A stretch of DNA of 5,628 nt from Synergistaceae bacterium (GTDB lineage: Bacteria; Synergistota; Synergistia; Synergistales; Aminobacteriaceae): contig JAFSNU010000253.1 of assembly GCA_017447325.1 (NCBI GenBank), forward strand, positions 1 to 5,628. The letters are read 5' to 3'. The translations under genes were made by a program, and so were the position numbers. This document shows positions 1 through 5,167 of the stretch, in pieces. The notes under the pieces were generated by a model. The model was not told the origin of the DNA and ran no database searches. It saw only the letters and a program-made list of their open reading frames with translations. Position 1 is the stretch's first letter, and every line of letters begins with the position of its first letter.

Positions 1-54
1 GGGCAGAACCTATATGCTTGGTTATCGCTATAAATTACAAATTTTTCTCTGCCC
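1..54. repeat. Inverted repeat at the left edge
   Basis: GGGCAGA at 1-7 is the exact reverse complement of TCTGCCC at 48-54, enclosing 40 bases. Read on the minus strand, a smaller AACC/GGTT hairpin sits directly against the 3' arm, so an RNA made leftwards could form a closing 7-bp stem with an inner hairpin. It lies downstream of the promoter proposed at 98-127 and could be part of a leader for a gene beyond the window. I recognise no known RNA family in it, and the edge hides its continuation. Confidence 0.35.
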
Positions 55-97
55 AGCCGCTAAATATTCAGTTTTCAAAGGCTCACCAATGTTATAT

Positions 98-127
98 ATT
101 ATATCAGAAAAAATATATACTCTTGAA
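98..127 (-). promoter_or_regulatory. Candidate extended -10 promoter, reading leftwards
   Basis: On the minus strand the bases read TGATATAAT, a perfect TATAAT (98-103) preceded by the extended -10 TGn (TG at 105-106). A weak -35, TTCAAG (122-127), lies 18 bases upstream. It would start a transcript near base 91 running off the left edge. The region is very A/T-rich, so a chance match is possible; the TG extension favours a real site. Bases 1-164 contain no gene that I can see. Confidence 0.4.
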
Positions 128-164
128 TAAATTTATATAATATTGTACAAATTTTTAATAACAG

Positions 165-923
165 TTATCTTTCCCAGTTGTAAGTGTAATCCCTTCGGCC
201 GGCGTTACCTATTCCTGCAATAGCACCTCCTCCTTCAGTGCCTCCCTCTTGCGAATAGAAATCAACTACGAGCTTGAGATTGGGATATTTCTTCCATTCG
301 TCCTGCTTTACCTGCATTACGAACTCGCTGTTGAGGCTTACGCTGCTTCTGCCTGAGAGCGGGACATCTTCAAGCCATACACCGTCTAGACCTTGAGGGC
401 CGTTTTTCGGCAGCTGAAATTCCCATTTCCAGCTGGCTTTTTGCCCTCCGCATTGATTGGCTATATAGTAATCATTGACCGTGTACTCTTCTTTGCTTTC
501 CCATCTCCAGCTCGGTTTGATTGATATATCAGCTTTAGACTCAACTTTGCCGTCCTTGCATCCGATACTGCCGGAGATGTTGCCGTCAAGCGAGAATGTG
601 AAGCCATTTGATTTTTTCGTAGAATTATTAAGAGTCTCAGGAGCATGTTTAGTGATCGTGCCTACTGTGTTATTGCCGGACTTGACCCGCGCCTCGTACC
701 ATAAGTAGCGGTTATAGCCTAATATGTTATCGTTAATAAGTCCGCGCAGACCGGGAGCTTTCCATTTTGTGCCGAGACCGTCAACAATACTGCCCGCTCT
801 TAATCCATCTATGTTTGAAGGGTGCGCATACTGTTTAGACGGGTCAGTGCTGCCGGTTACTTTAATGAGATAATAATCTGCGTGATCACTGAAGCTGTGT
901 ACTGGTACTATGTTGAATGCCAT
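165..923 (-). CDS. Leukocidin/alpha-hemolysin-like domain protein (C-terminal part of the interrupted gene)
   Basis: This 252-residue product resembles beta-channel-forming cytolysins, which assemble as rings and insert a beta-barrel into membranes. The assignment rests on recall of S. aureus alpha-hemolysin, not a search. Seen here: an N-terminal strand segment VHSFSDHADYYLIKVTG (8-24), comparable to the KVFYSF...LLVIRTKG segment of alpha-hemolysin. Next comes a YLWYEARV strand (73-80). Residues 108-141 then alternate strictly between polar and nonpolar side chains around a KDGK turn (123-126), as in a pore stem. An aromatic strand SWKWEFQ (164-170) follows, then SSVSLNSEFVMQV (193-205), NLKLVVDFYS (215-224) and a C-terminal DYTYNWE, which parallels RYKIDWE. 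About 100 residues follow the stem, fewer than in alpha-hemolysin, so the rim may be reduced. There is no signal peptide of its own, two cysteines (122, 158), and only a weak GAG before the ATG. Probably expressed, if at all, as part of the composite protein. Confidence 0.55.
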   Translation of the reverse strand: MAFNIVPVHSFSDHADYYLIKVTGSTDPSKQYAHPSNIDGLRAGSIVDGLGTKWKAPGLRGLINDNILGYNRYLWYEARVKSGNNTVGTITKHAPETLNNSTKKSNGFTFSLDGNISGSIGCKDGKVESKADISIKPSWRWESKEEYTVNDYYIANQCGGQKASWKWEFQLPKNGPQGLDGVWLEDVPLSGRSSVSLNSEFVMQVKQDEWKKYPNLKLVVDFYSQEGGTEGGGAIAGIGNAGRRDYTYNWER

Positions 924-965
924 AGATGTCTCGCGTTGCCAGGGGTTAGGGTGAGTGAAAACAAA

Positions 966-1883
966 TTAGTGCAAGGCCTTTGTGATGTAATACTGTCTCG
1001 GCGCATAGTTCTGCACAAAATTGAATGACGCTGTAACGCCAGGAAATGTTACGTTTGCCTCACCTGCTGCTGTGCGCACTGCGCCTGTCGAAGCAGCTGA
1101 CTCAACTTCATTCACTGACTTCATGCCCAGCAATTCCCTGCGCCAGTCCATGAAGTCCTCGACAGTGCCTTCAACATGATCGTAATTGAAAGGGTTGGGG
1201 TCATTGCTTACAATCCTGTCCTCGCTCTCGATATAGTACGTGACGCTCTCAGGCTGACTTGCCGTGTACTCGCCGGGGTTAAAGGCTATCTCCTCGTCGC
1301 CTGAGTAAACGTGAATGTCCATGCTCGCCGGCGTGTAAAGATCAGTTCCATAGAACGTGTAATAATCCACGACCGCGATCTTATCGTCCGAGTCAACGCC
1401 GTCCGCTCTCGCTGCAACTGCGAATAAATCCGCGATCTCCTTCTTCTCCTCATCATCAGCGTCATAGGGCAGATACGGCGGAACGTTAAGACCGAGTTCA
1501 TTGACTATATTATCAATCTCCTCGGCTGTAATGTTCGAAAATGCTACGATTGCTCCGGCCTCGAGCGCGTCATTGATTTTTGTCAAGTACTCCGTGTTCT
1601 CCGAGAGACCAGTCATGCTGCTGTCGTCAATAAGAACGTACAGCAGGACATCGCTCTTGCCGACGGTTTTGATCTCTCCATTGAGGAACTCTGCGAGGTC
1701 AGAGACGTTTGAGTTTGCATAGAGCCGTCCGGCTAAATCATTTCTGTAAGCCGTCGGGTCTTCGTCCAAGCCGTGCTTAGACGAATGATGAGAACTTCCT
1801 CCGCAGCCGCCGGAGAGCATGGCCGCAGCCAGTGCAGCCAGAATTAAAATTAAATAGATAGAAGTTGACTTCTTAAAGTTCAT
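966..1883 (-). CDS. Lipoprotein, N-terminal part of the interrupted pore-former gene
   Basis: This 305-residue product begins with a basic N-terminus, a hydrophobic core (about residues 9-23) and LSGGC, giving a probable lipidated Cys27. The lipobox is imperfect, with Leu at -4 rather than -3. A Gly/Ser/His-rich linker (28-38) follows. Residues 78-87 (DVLLYVLIDD) and 111-116 look like core strands flanked by helices, and there are acidic stretches around 141-146 and 161-167. I recognise no family for this part. By position it could correspond to the N-terminal pro-region of Vibrio-type cytolysins, but that is inference. The chain ends at TAA in the middle of an aromatic segment (QNYAPRQYYI), and the same frame stays open beyond the stop. 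The start is supported by AGAAGGAG at 1893-1900, nine bases before the ATG. Taken alone it would be a surface lipoprotein. Confidence 0.7.
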   Translation of the reverse strand: MNFKKSTSIYLILILAALAAAMLSGGCGGSSHHSSKHGLDEDPTAYRNDLAGRLYANSNVSDLAEFLNGEIKTVGKSDVLLYVLIDDSSMTGLSENTEYLTKINDALEAGAIVAFSNITAEEIDNIVNELGLNVPPYLPYDADDEEKKEIADLFAVAARADGVDSDDKIAVVDYYTFYGTDLYTPASMDIHVYSGDEEIAFNPGEYTASQPESVTYYIESEDRIVSNDPNPFNYDHVEGTVEDFMDWRRELLGMKSVNEVESAASTGAVRTAAGEANVTFPGVTASFNFVQNYAPRQYYITKALH

Positions 1884-1892
1884 TTAACATTA

Positions 1893-1900
1893 CTCCTTCT
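1893..1900 (-). promoter_or_regulatory. Shine-Dalgarno site of the lipoprotein gene
   Basis: AGAAGGAG on the minus strand lies nine bases upstream of the ATG at 1883. It is strong and well placed, in contrast to the weak sequence before the ATG at 923, and so marks 1883 as the true start of the composite gene. Confidence 0.8.
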
Positions 1901-1942
1901 TAATCATAAAAATAATTTAACGGCAAAGCATGCTGAATGATA

Positions 1943-1973
1943 CGTGTCACAGCTGATACATGACAGTGACATG
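1943..1973 (-). repeat. Inverted repeat in the lipoprotein-gene leader
   Basis: CGTGTCAC (1943-1950) and GTGACATG (1966-1973) pair over 8 bp with one G-T wobble; the inner TGTCAC/GTGACA six are exact. The loop is 15 bases. The structure sits about 60-90 bases upstream of the start codon, inside the leader predicted from the promoter at 2106-2135. It could act as an RNA hairpin or as a DNA operator. Confidence 0.4.
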
Positions 1974-2017
1974 CGAGACTTCCGACTAAATTTATGATTT
2001 ATGGAGGATGGTACGGC

Positions 2018-2078
2018 CTGTGAAGTTCTTTATTTAGTTTTGCGCGTAAGTGTGAGTTTTGCGTTCATAAAGGACAGG
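2018..2078 (-). ncRNA. Candidate structured 5' leader element
   Basis: In the predicted leader RNA (minus strand), GCCTGT pairs with ACAGGC (6 bp) and, after an asymmetric internal loop, CTTTAT pairs with ATAAAG (6 bp). Together they enclose roughly 30 bases that contain a 9-base direct repeat. The outer arm overlaps bases that can instead join a second inverted repeat at the transcript start (2076-2105), so the two are mutually exclusive. That is the layout of many regulatory leaders. No known riboswitch motif was recognised, and no folding calculation was made. Confidence 0.35.
2036..2063. repeat. Direct repeat AGTTTTGCG, two copies 19 bases apart
   Basis: AGTTTTGCG occurs at 2036-2044 and 2055-2063 on the plus strand, a start-to-start distance of 19 bases (near two helical turns). 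It lies in the loop region of the leader hairpin. Two copies could be a protein-binding pair or a chance duplication. Confidence 0.5.
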
Positions 2079-2105
2079 CTTCAGGCAATAGTTATGCCCT
2101 GAGCC

Positions 2106-2135
2106 CTTATATGCAGATTAATTTTCATCTGTCAA
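2106..2135 (-). promoter_or_regulatory. Sigma70-type promoter of the lipoprotein/pore-former gene
   Basis: On the minus strand a perfect -35 TTGACA (2130-2135) is followed after 18 bases by TATAAG (2106-2111), a five-of-six -10. Transcription would begin near 2099, leaving a leader of about 215 nt before the ATG at 1883. An imperfect inverted repeat (GGCTTCAGG and CCTGAGCC arms, 2078-2105) spans the predicted start, as an operator might. No equally good promoter is visible closer to the gene. Confidence 0.55.
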
Positions 2136-2292
2136 GAGGTGTATTGTCGATTTCAATGCTATTGCTGACATTTTAATTTAAATTCAAACGCGCCCCTTTA
2201 ATAAAAATTTTTTACATTATATATCATAACCGATAATTTTTCACAGCTGCTCTCATCACGGACAAGCCAGCGTGACGCATTTATAATAAGAC

Positions 2293-2319
2293 GCCGCCGT
2301 GAAATTTAATCACAGCGGC
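2293..2319 (-). terminator. Terminator hairpin downstream of tkt
   Basis: GCCGCCGTGA (2293-2302) and TCACAGCGGC (2310-2319) form a 10-bp stem with one G-T pair and a 7-base loop, 36 bases past the tkt stop codon. The trailing sequence in the tkt direction (GTCTTATTATAA) is only moderately T-rich, so termination may be imperfect. The flanks are A/T-rich on both sides. Between here and 2136 I see no gene. Confidence 0.6.
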
Positions 2320-2354
2320 CTTAATTATAAATTAAAATTTTTAAATTTTTAAAA

Positions 2355-4295
2355 TTATTCAGCTAAATTTAAAAACTCTTTCGCGATGTTCTCAGCTGAA
2401 AGTCCCATTGCCTCGCGCGCTTTTCCTGAAGCGCACGAATCGCCGTAACGTGTCACGCCCAAATTCTTAATTTTTGCGCTCAAATTATTTCTTGCAAGCT
2501 CCAACGCCATTATCGCGCCCATGCCCGTGTCAGCAACGTGATCTTCAACCGTCAAAATAAATTTAGATTTGCACGCCTCTTTTAACGCATCCAAATCCGG
2601 CTCTAAAGGACACGCGACACTCCAGACTGCTACGTTTAAATTATTTTCACGCGCTAAAATTTCACTTGCTTCAAGCGCAGCTCCGGCCATGTAGCCCAGC
2701 GCAAAAATCGCTCCGTCAGCGCCGTCCTTAATCTTTACAGCCTTGCCGTACTCGAATTCATAATTATTTTCGCTGCCGAATACTAATTTATTATTAATCT
2801 TTAACGGATTTAATTTGCTCCGTCCGACAGCGAGGCAAATGCAGCCCGGGGTCTTCAGCATCCAACGCGCTGCTCTGTCAGTCTGAGACGGATCAGCCGG
2901 AACGACAACTTTCCAGCCGAACATATTTTTAAACAAGCCTACATAGTCAACGCACTGATGCGTCTTGCCGTCCTCTCCGACGTCAAGTCCAACGTGAGTT
3001 AATACAGTTTTATTGCCGGCATAATTTATAGCATTTAAACGCTGGTTATTATAGACTTCGTCAATTCCAAACACGCCGAAGTCCGCCCACACCGACACAA
3101 CTCCGGCCGCCGCCGCTGCTCCCGAGACAGTCGCCGCATTATGCTCCTGAATGCCAACCTGAATGAAATTGCCCTGGCAAATTTTCTTAAAGTCTCCAGT
3201 CATAACCGACGGCATTAAATCGCAGTCAAACACCAAAATCGGCGTGCTGCCCTGCTTATACTTATTAATCGCCGCAACGTCCGCTAAAGCATGACCGCAC
3301 GCACCCCTGTTATCAGCAACTTTGTCATAGTCAAACGGCGTTCCCGTGTCCAAGACCGGCTTAAAATAATTTATTTCGCGCCCTTTAGCTTTAACTTCAG
3401 CCTTGCGCTTCTCAAGCATTTTATTTAAAAATTCTTGCGGCTCTTCAACGCCTAAATTTTTTATAACTTCAAAATAAATCTCGTCGTTCGGAGCTTTGCC
3501 GTGATACTCCGGCGTGTCCTCCATTGCCCCGCCGTTCTTGCCGATTAAAGTTCTGCACAATAAAAGCGTGGGCTTGCCGTTAGCTCCCGCGCTCTTCAAG
3601 GCCTTATAAATCTCATTAAAATCATGTCCGTTAATTTCAACAACTTCCCAGCCGTCAGCTTCCCATAACGCCTTAATATTGCACGGCATCACGTCGTAAA
3701 TTCTGCCTGAGATCTGAATAGTGTTATAGTCGATTAACGCAACGACATTATTTAAATTTTCATGAACGATTAAGCGCCTCGCCTCGGCAATCTGACCTTT
3801 GGTCTGGCCTCCGTCGCCCATGACAACGTAAACGCGATTTTTAAAATTTCTTGCTCTGGCAGCTAAAGCGAAGCCCGCTCCGGCTGAAAGTCCCTGTCCT
3901 AATACGCCCGTTCCCCAGTCAACGCCCGGGACATGCCTGTCAACGTGGCCTTGAAATGGGCTGCCCAACTGTCTGAAGTGCGCGGCGGCCTCTTCAGGCT
4001 CAAAGAATCCCCATTCGGCCATTGCCGCATAAGCACCGGCTGACGTATGCCCATGCGACACGACAACATAATCACGATTAAACTCATTGCAATTCTCAGG
4101 CGTTAAATTCGCAACACCGTAAACAGTTAAGAACATCTCAAGGCTTGAGAACGCTCCGCCCGGGTGGCCGCTATTTGCAAGCTTGACCATAGTCAAGGCG
4201 TTAATACGCGCCCGGCGAGCAGCATCTTCAAGTTCTTTTACATGTTCAGGTGAAAGAGTGTTAAAAGGGAAATTATTTAATCTGGTAAGGGCCAT
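2355..4295 (-). CDS. tkt: Transketolase, full length
   Basis: Cytosolic thiamine-diphosphate enzyme that moves two-carbon ketol units between sugar phosphates, linking glycolysis with pentose and nucleotide precursors. At 646 residues it matches the usual single-chain length. The N-terminal cofactor domain (about 15-290) shows SGHPGG (42-47), SHGHTSAGAY (80-89) and the metal/diphosphate motif GDGG...DYN (160-163, 189-191, with Asp161 and Asn191 as ligands), plus His265 in HGKAP. The pyrimidine domain (about 320-495) has DCDL (357-360), the catalytic Glu384 in GIQEHN, and VGEDGKTHQ with His446. The C-terminal domain follows from about 510. The GDG motif reads GDGGQTKGQ where E. coli-type enzymes have GDG..xEG, so it belongs to a divergent branch. 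The start has a purine-rich AAAAGGGGTG stretch upstream. tRNA-Pro lies 49 bases upstream in the same direction with no visible terminator between them. Confidence 0.95.
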   Translation of the reverse strand: MALTRLNNFPFNTLSPEHVKELEDAARRARINALTMVKLANSGHPGGAFSSLEMFLTVYGVANLTPENCNEFNRDYVVVSHGHTSAGAYAAMAEWGFFEPEEAAAHFRQLGSPFQGHVDRHVPGVDWGTGVLGQGLSAGAGFALAARARNFKNRVYVVMGDGGQTKGQIAEARRLIVHENLNNVVALIDYNTIQISGRIYDVMPCNIKALWEADGWEVVEINGHDFNEIYKALKSAGANGKPTLLLCRTLIGKNGGAMEDTPEYHGKAPNDEIYFEVIKNLGVEEPQEFLNKMLEKRKAEVKAKGREINYFKPVLDTGTPFDYDKVADNRGACGHALADVAAINKYKQGSTPILVFDCDLMPSVMTGDFKKICQGNFIQVGIQEHNAATVSGAAAAAGVVSVWADFGVFGIDEVYNNQRLNAINYAGNKTVLTHVGLDVGEDGKTHQCVDYVGLFKNMFGWKVVVPADPSQTDRAARWMLKTPGCICLAVGRSKLNPLKINNKLVFGSENNYEFEYGKAVKIKDGADGAIFALGYMAGAALEASEILARENNLNVAVWSVACPLEPDLDALKEACKSKFILTVEDHVADTGMGAIMALELARNNLSAKIKNLGVTRYGDSCASGKAREAMGLSAENIAKEFLNLAE

Positions 4296-4344
4296 TCACA
4301 CGCACACCCCTTTTCAAGTGGTTGTTTTATAATAATTTTCTAAC

Positions 4345-4422
4345 TGGTCGGGACGAGAGGATTCGAACCTCCGACCCCCTGCACCCCATGCAGATGCGCT
4401 AGCCAGACTGCGCTACGTCCCG
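4345..4422 (-). tRNA. tRNA-Pro (anticodon GGG)
   Basis: A complete 78-base cloverleaf with encoded CCA. The acceptor CGGGACG/CGTCCCG is perfectly paired, the D stem is GCGC/GCGC with a 10-base loop, and the anticodon stem is TCTGC/GCAGG around the loop ATGGGGT. The T arm GGAGG-TTCGAAT-CCTCT and discriminator A complete it. The anticodon GGG (4385-4387) reads CCC and CCU proline codons. The variable loop and T arm match my memory of E. coli proK closely. Confidence 0.97.
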
Positions 4423-4437
4423 ACGTAAACTTATTCT

Positions 4438-4465
4438 ATTTTAGCTTAAATTTCTAATTTGTCAA
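4438..4465 (-). promoter_or_regulatory. Sigma70 promoter of tRNA-Pro (and possibly tkt)
   Basis: On the minus strand TTGACA (4460-4465, perfect) and TAAAAT (4438-4443, five of six) are spaced by 16 bases. The predicted start near 4431 leaves about nine bases before the mature tRNA end at 4422. No separate convincing promoter is visible in the 49 bases between tRNA and tkt, so this one may also drive tkt. Confidence 0.75.
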
Positions 4466-4493
4466 ATTTTAATTAATTTAATTTATTTTATTT

Positions 4494-5012
4494 TTATTTC
4501 CAAAAATGCTGAATGACTGCAAGCACCACGCCGATAATAATTCCCATCCAAGCGATATTCCAGCTGAATTTATTTTGCAGCGTGTCAATTTTTGCATTAA
4601 CAGTCTCAATTCTGCCCTCGAGGCGCACAACGTCAGCTCTAAAATTGCCCTGCATTTCGCTCGCTATGGCTTTATACTCGGCCAAATTCTTATCAATGCG
4701 GACGTTCATGATCGCGATCTCGTTCTTCATTTCTTTAATATCGCTTCTAACTTCAGCGCGAAATTTAGCGTTATCCTCTTGTATTTCATTAAATTTATTT
4801 TTCATTTCAGTCCTGAACTGAGCGTTTTCATTTCTTATCTCAGTTCTTAACTGAAAGTTCTCCGTTCTGATCTGCTCAAGAGTTTTCTCCAGCAACGCTT
4901 CAATCCTGTCGCAGCGCGCATCGCAGATCTTCTCGACAGAATCGTCGCGCTCTTTTAAAGTCTTTACTTGCATATCAAAAACTTCTTTAGTAACGTAATC
5001 AACTTCAGGCAT
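4494..5012 (-). CDS. Coiled-coil protein with C-terminal membrane anchor, function unknown
   Basis: The 172-residue protein is almost entirely charged alpha-helix (about residues 10-148), followed by one hydrophobic segment (about 151-167, WNIAWMGIIIGVVLAVI) and a short HFWK tail. It should be anchored in the inner membrane by its C-terminus with the coil in the cytoplasm; there is no N-terminal signal. The phrase xQ/KFRxE recurs at 53-59, 64-70 and 82-88, with spacings of 11 and 18 (11+7), and again loosely at 123-128. This is hendecad-type coiled-coil periodicity. The architecture recalls Borrelia Bdr proteins, DUF1640/CCDC90-like proteins and XhlA-type phage membrane proteins, but I cannot assign a family. 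Cys30 and Cys34 form a CxxxC. The start is supported by AAAGGAG about ten bases upstream. It is followed by the tRNA-Pro promoter, and no clear terminator hairpin is visible between. Confidence 0.8.
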   Translation of the reverse strand: MPEVDYVTKEVFDMQVKTLKERDDSVEKICDARCDRIEALLEKTLEQIRTENFQLRTEIRNENAQFRTEMKNKFNEIQEDNAKFRAEVRSDIKEMKNEIAIMNVRIDKNLAEYKAIASEMQGNFRADVVRLEGRIETVNAKIDTLQNKFSWNIAWMGIIIGVVLAVIQHFWK

Positions 5013-5021
5013 AATTATTCA

Positions 5022-5029
5022 GCTCCTTT
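5022..5029 (-). promoter_or_regulatory. Shine-Dalgarno site of the coiled-coil gene
   Basis: The minus strand reads AAAGGAGC here, ten bases upstream of the ATG at 5012, which fixes the start of the 172-residue protein. Confidence 0.75.
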
Positions 5030-5056
5030 ATAAATTTAAATTTAATTTTAATTATT

Positions 5057-5086
5057 ATAATATGAAAAATTTAAGCCTCGCCGCAA
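5057..5086 (-). promoter_or_regulatory. Candidate promoter of the coiled-coil gene
   Basis: On the minus strand TTGCGG (5081-5086) and TATTAT (5057-5062) are 18 bases apart; an overlapping perfect TATAAT lies at 5054-5059 but with a longer spacing. The resulting leader would be about 40 bases. The surrounding A/T-richness makes exact hexamers uncertain. Confidence 0.4.
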
Positions 5087-5100
5087 AATTATTTTTATGA

Positions 5101-5129
5101 TTGACAAATTTTAAAATTAATGCGATATT
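5101..5129 (+). promoter_or_regulatory. Extended -10 promoter of the secreted-protein gene
   Basis: A perfect TTGACA (5101-5106) is followed after 17 bases by GATATT (5124-5129, four of six), preceded by the extended -10 TGC (5121-5123). The start would be near 5136, about 20-30 bases before the gene. It lies back to back with the promoter of the coiled-coil gene. Confidence 0.6.
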
Positions 5130-5167
5130 TTTAAAAATTTATTTTATTAGAAGGAATGTGCTTTAAA

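Larger units (their letters stand above)
165..1883 (-). pseudogene. Composite gene for a leukocidin-like pore-forming protein, interrupted by an in-frame TAA
   Basis: The two reading frames at 966-1883 and 165-923 lie in the same frame. They are separated only by a TAA (966-968) and 14 open codons that encode FVFTHPNPWQRETS. Read through, they make about 572 codons: lipoprotein signal, an N-terminal region of roughly 300 residues, then a leukocidin-like domain with its pore stem near composite residues 428-461. The start at 1883 has a strong Shine-Dalgarno site, whereas the ATG at 923 has almost none, which suggests the second half was not designed to start by itself. The junction also falls inside what looks like continuous beta-strand sequence leading into the VHSFSDHADYYLI segment. 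Nonsense mutation is the simplest explanation. Readthrough, independent translation or a sequencing error remain possible. The other complete genes here also end in TAA, so general reassignment of TAA is unlikely. Confidence 0.55.

Noticed and set aside
475..708. Plus-strand frames opposite the pore-former halves (also 822-1028 and 1501-1722)
   Set aside because: They are antisense shadows of the minus-strand genes, with no ribosome sites and no protein-like domain features.
966..968. TAA read as a sense codon under an altered genetic code
   Set aside because: The transketolase, the coiled-coil gene and the pore-former C-terminal half all end in TAA at sensible positions, so general reassignment is unlikely.
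165..1883. Recent horizontal transfer of the pore-former gene from base composition
   Set aside because: It seems a little richer in GAG/AAG/CTC codons than tkt, but by eye the difference is too small to claim transfer.
2001..2102. Plus-strand ATG frame of 33 codons in the gap upstream of the pore-former gene
   Set aside because: It has no properly spaced ribosome site, lies wholly within the predicted leader on the opposite strand, and resembles nothing known.
4345..4422. tRNA gene as a mobile-element attachment site
   Set aside because: No integrase and no second copy of the tRNA 3' end are present in the window.
4506..4850. Plus-strand frames opposite the coiled-coil gene
   Set aside because: The minus-strand frame has a clear ribosome site, coiled-coil periodicity and a membrane anchor; the plus-strand frames are shadows of it.
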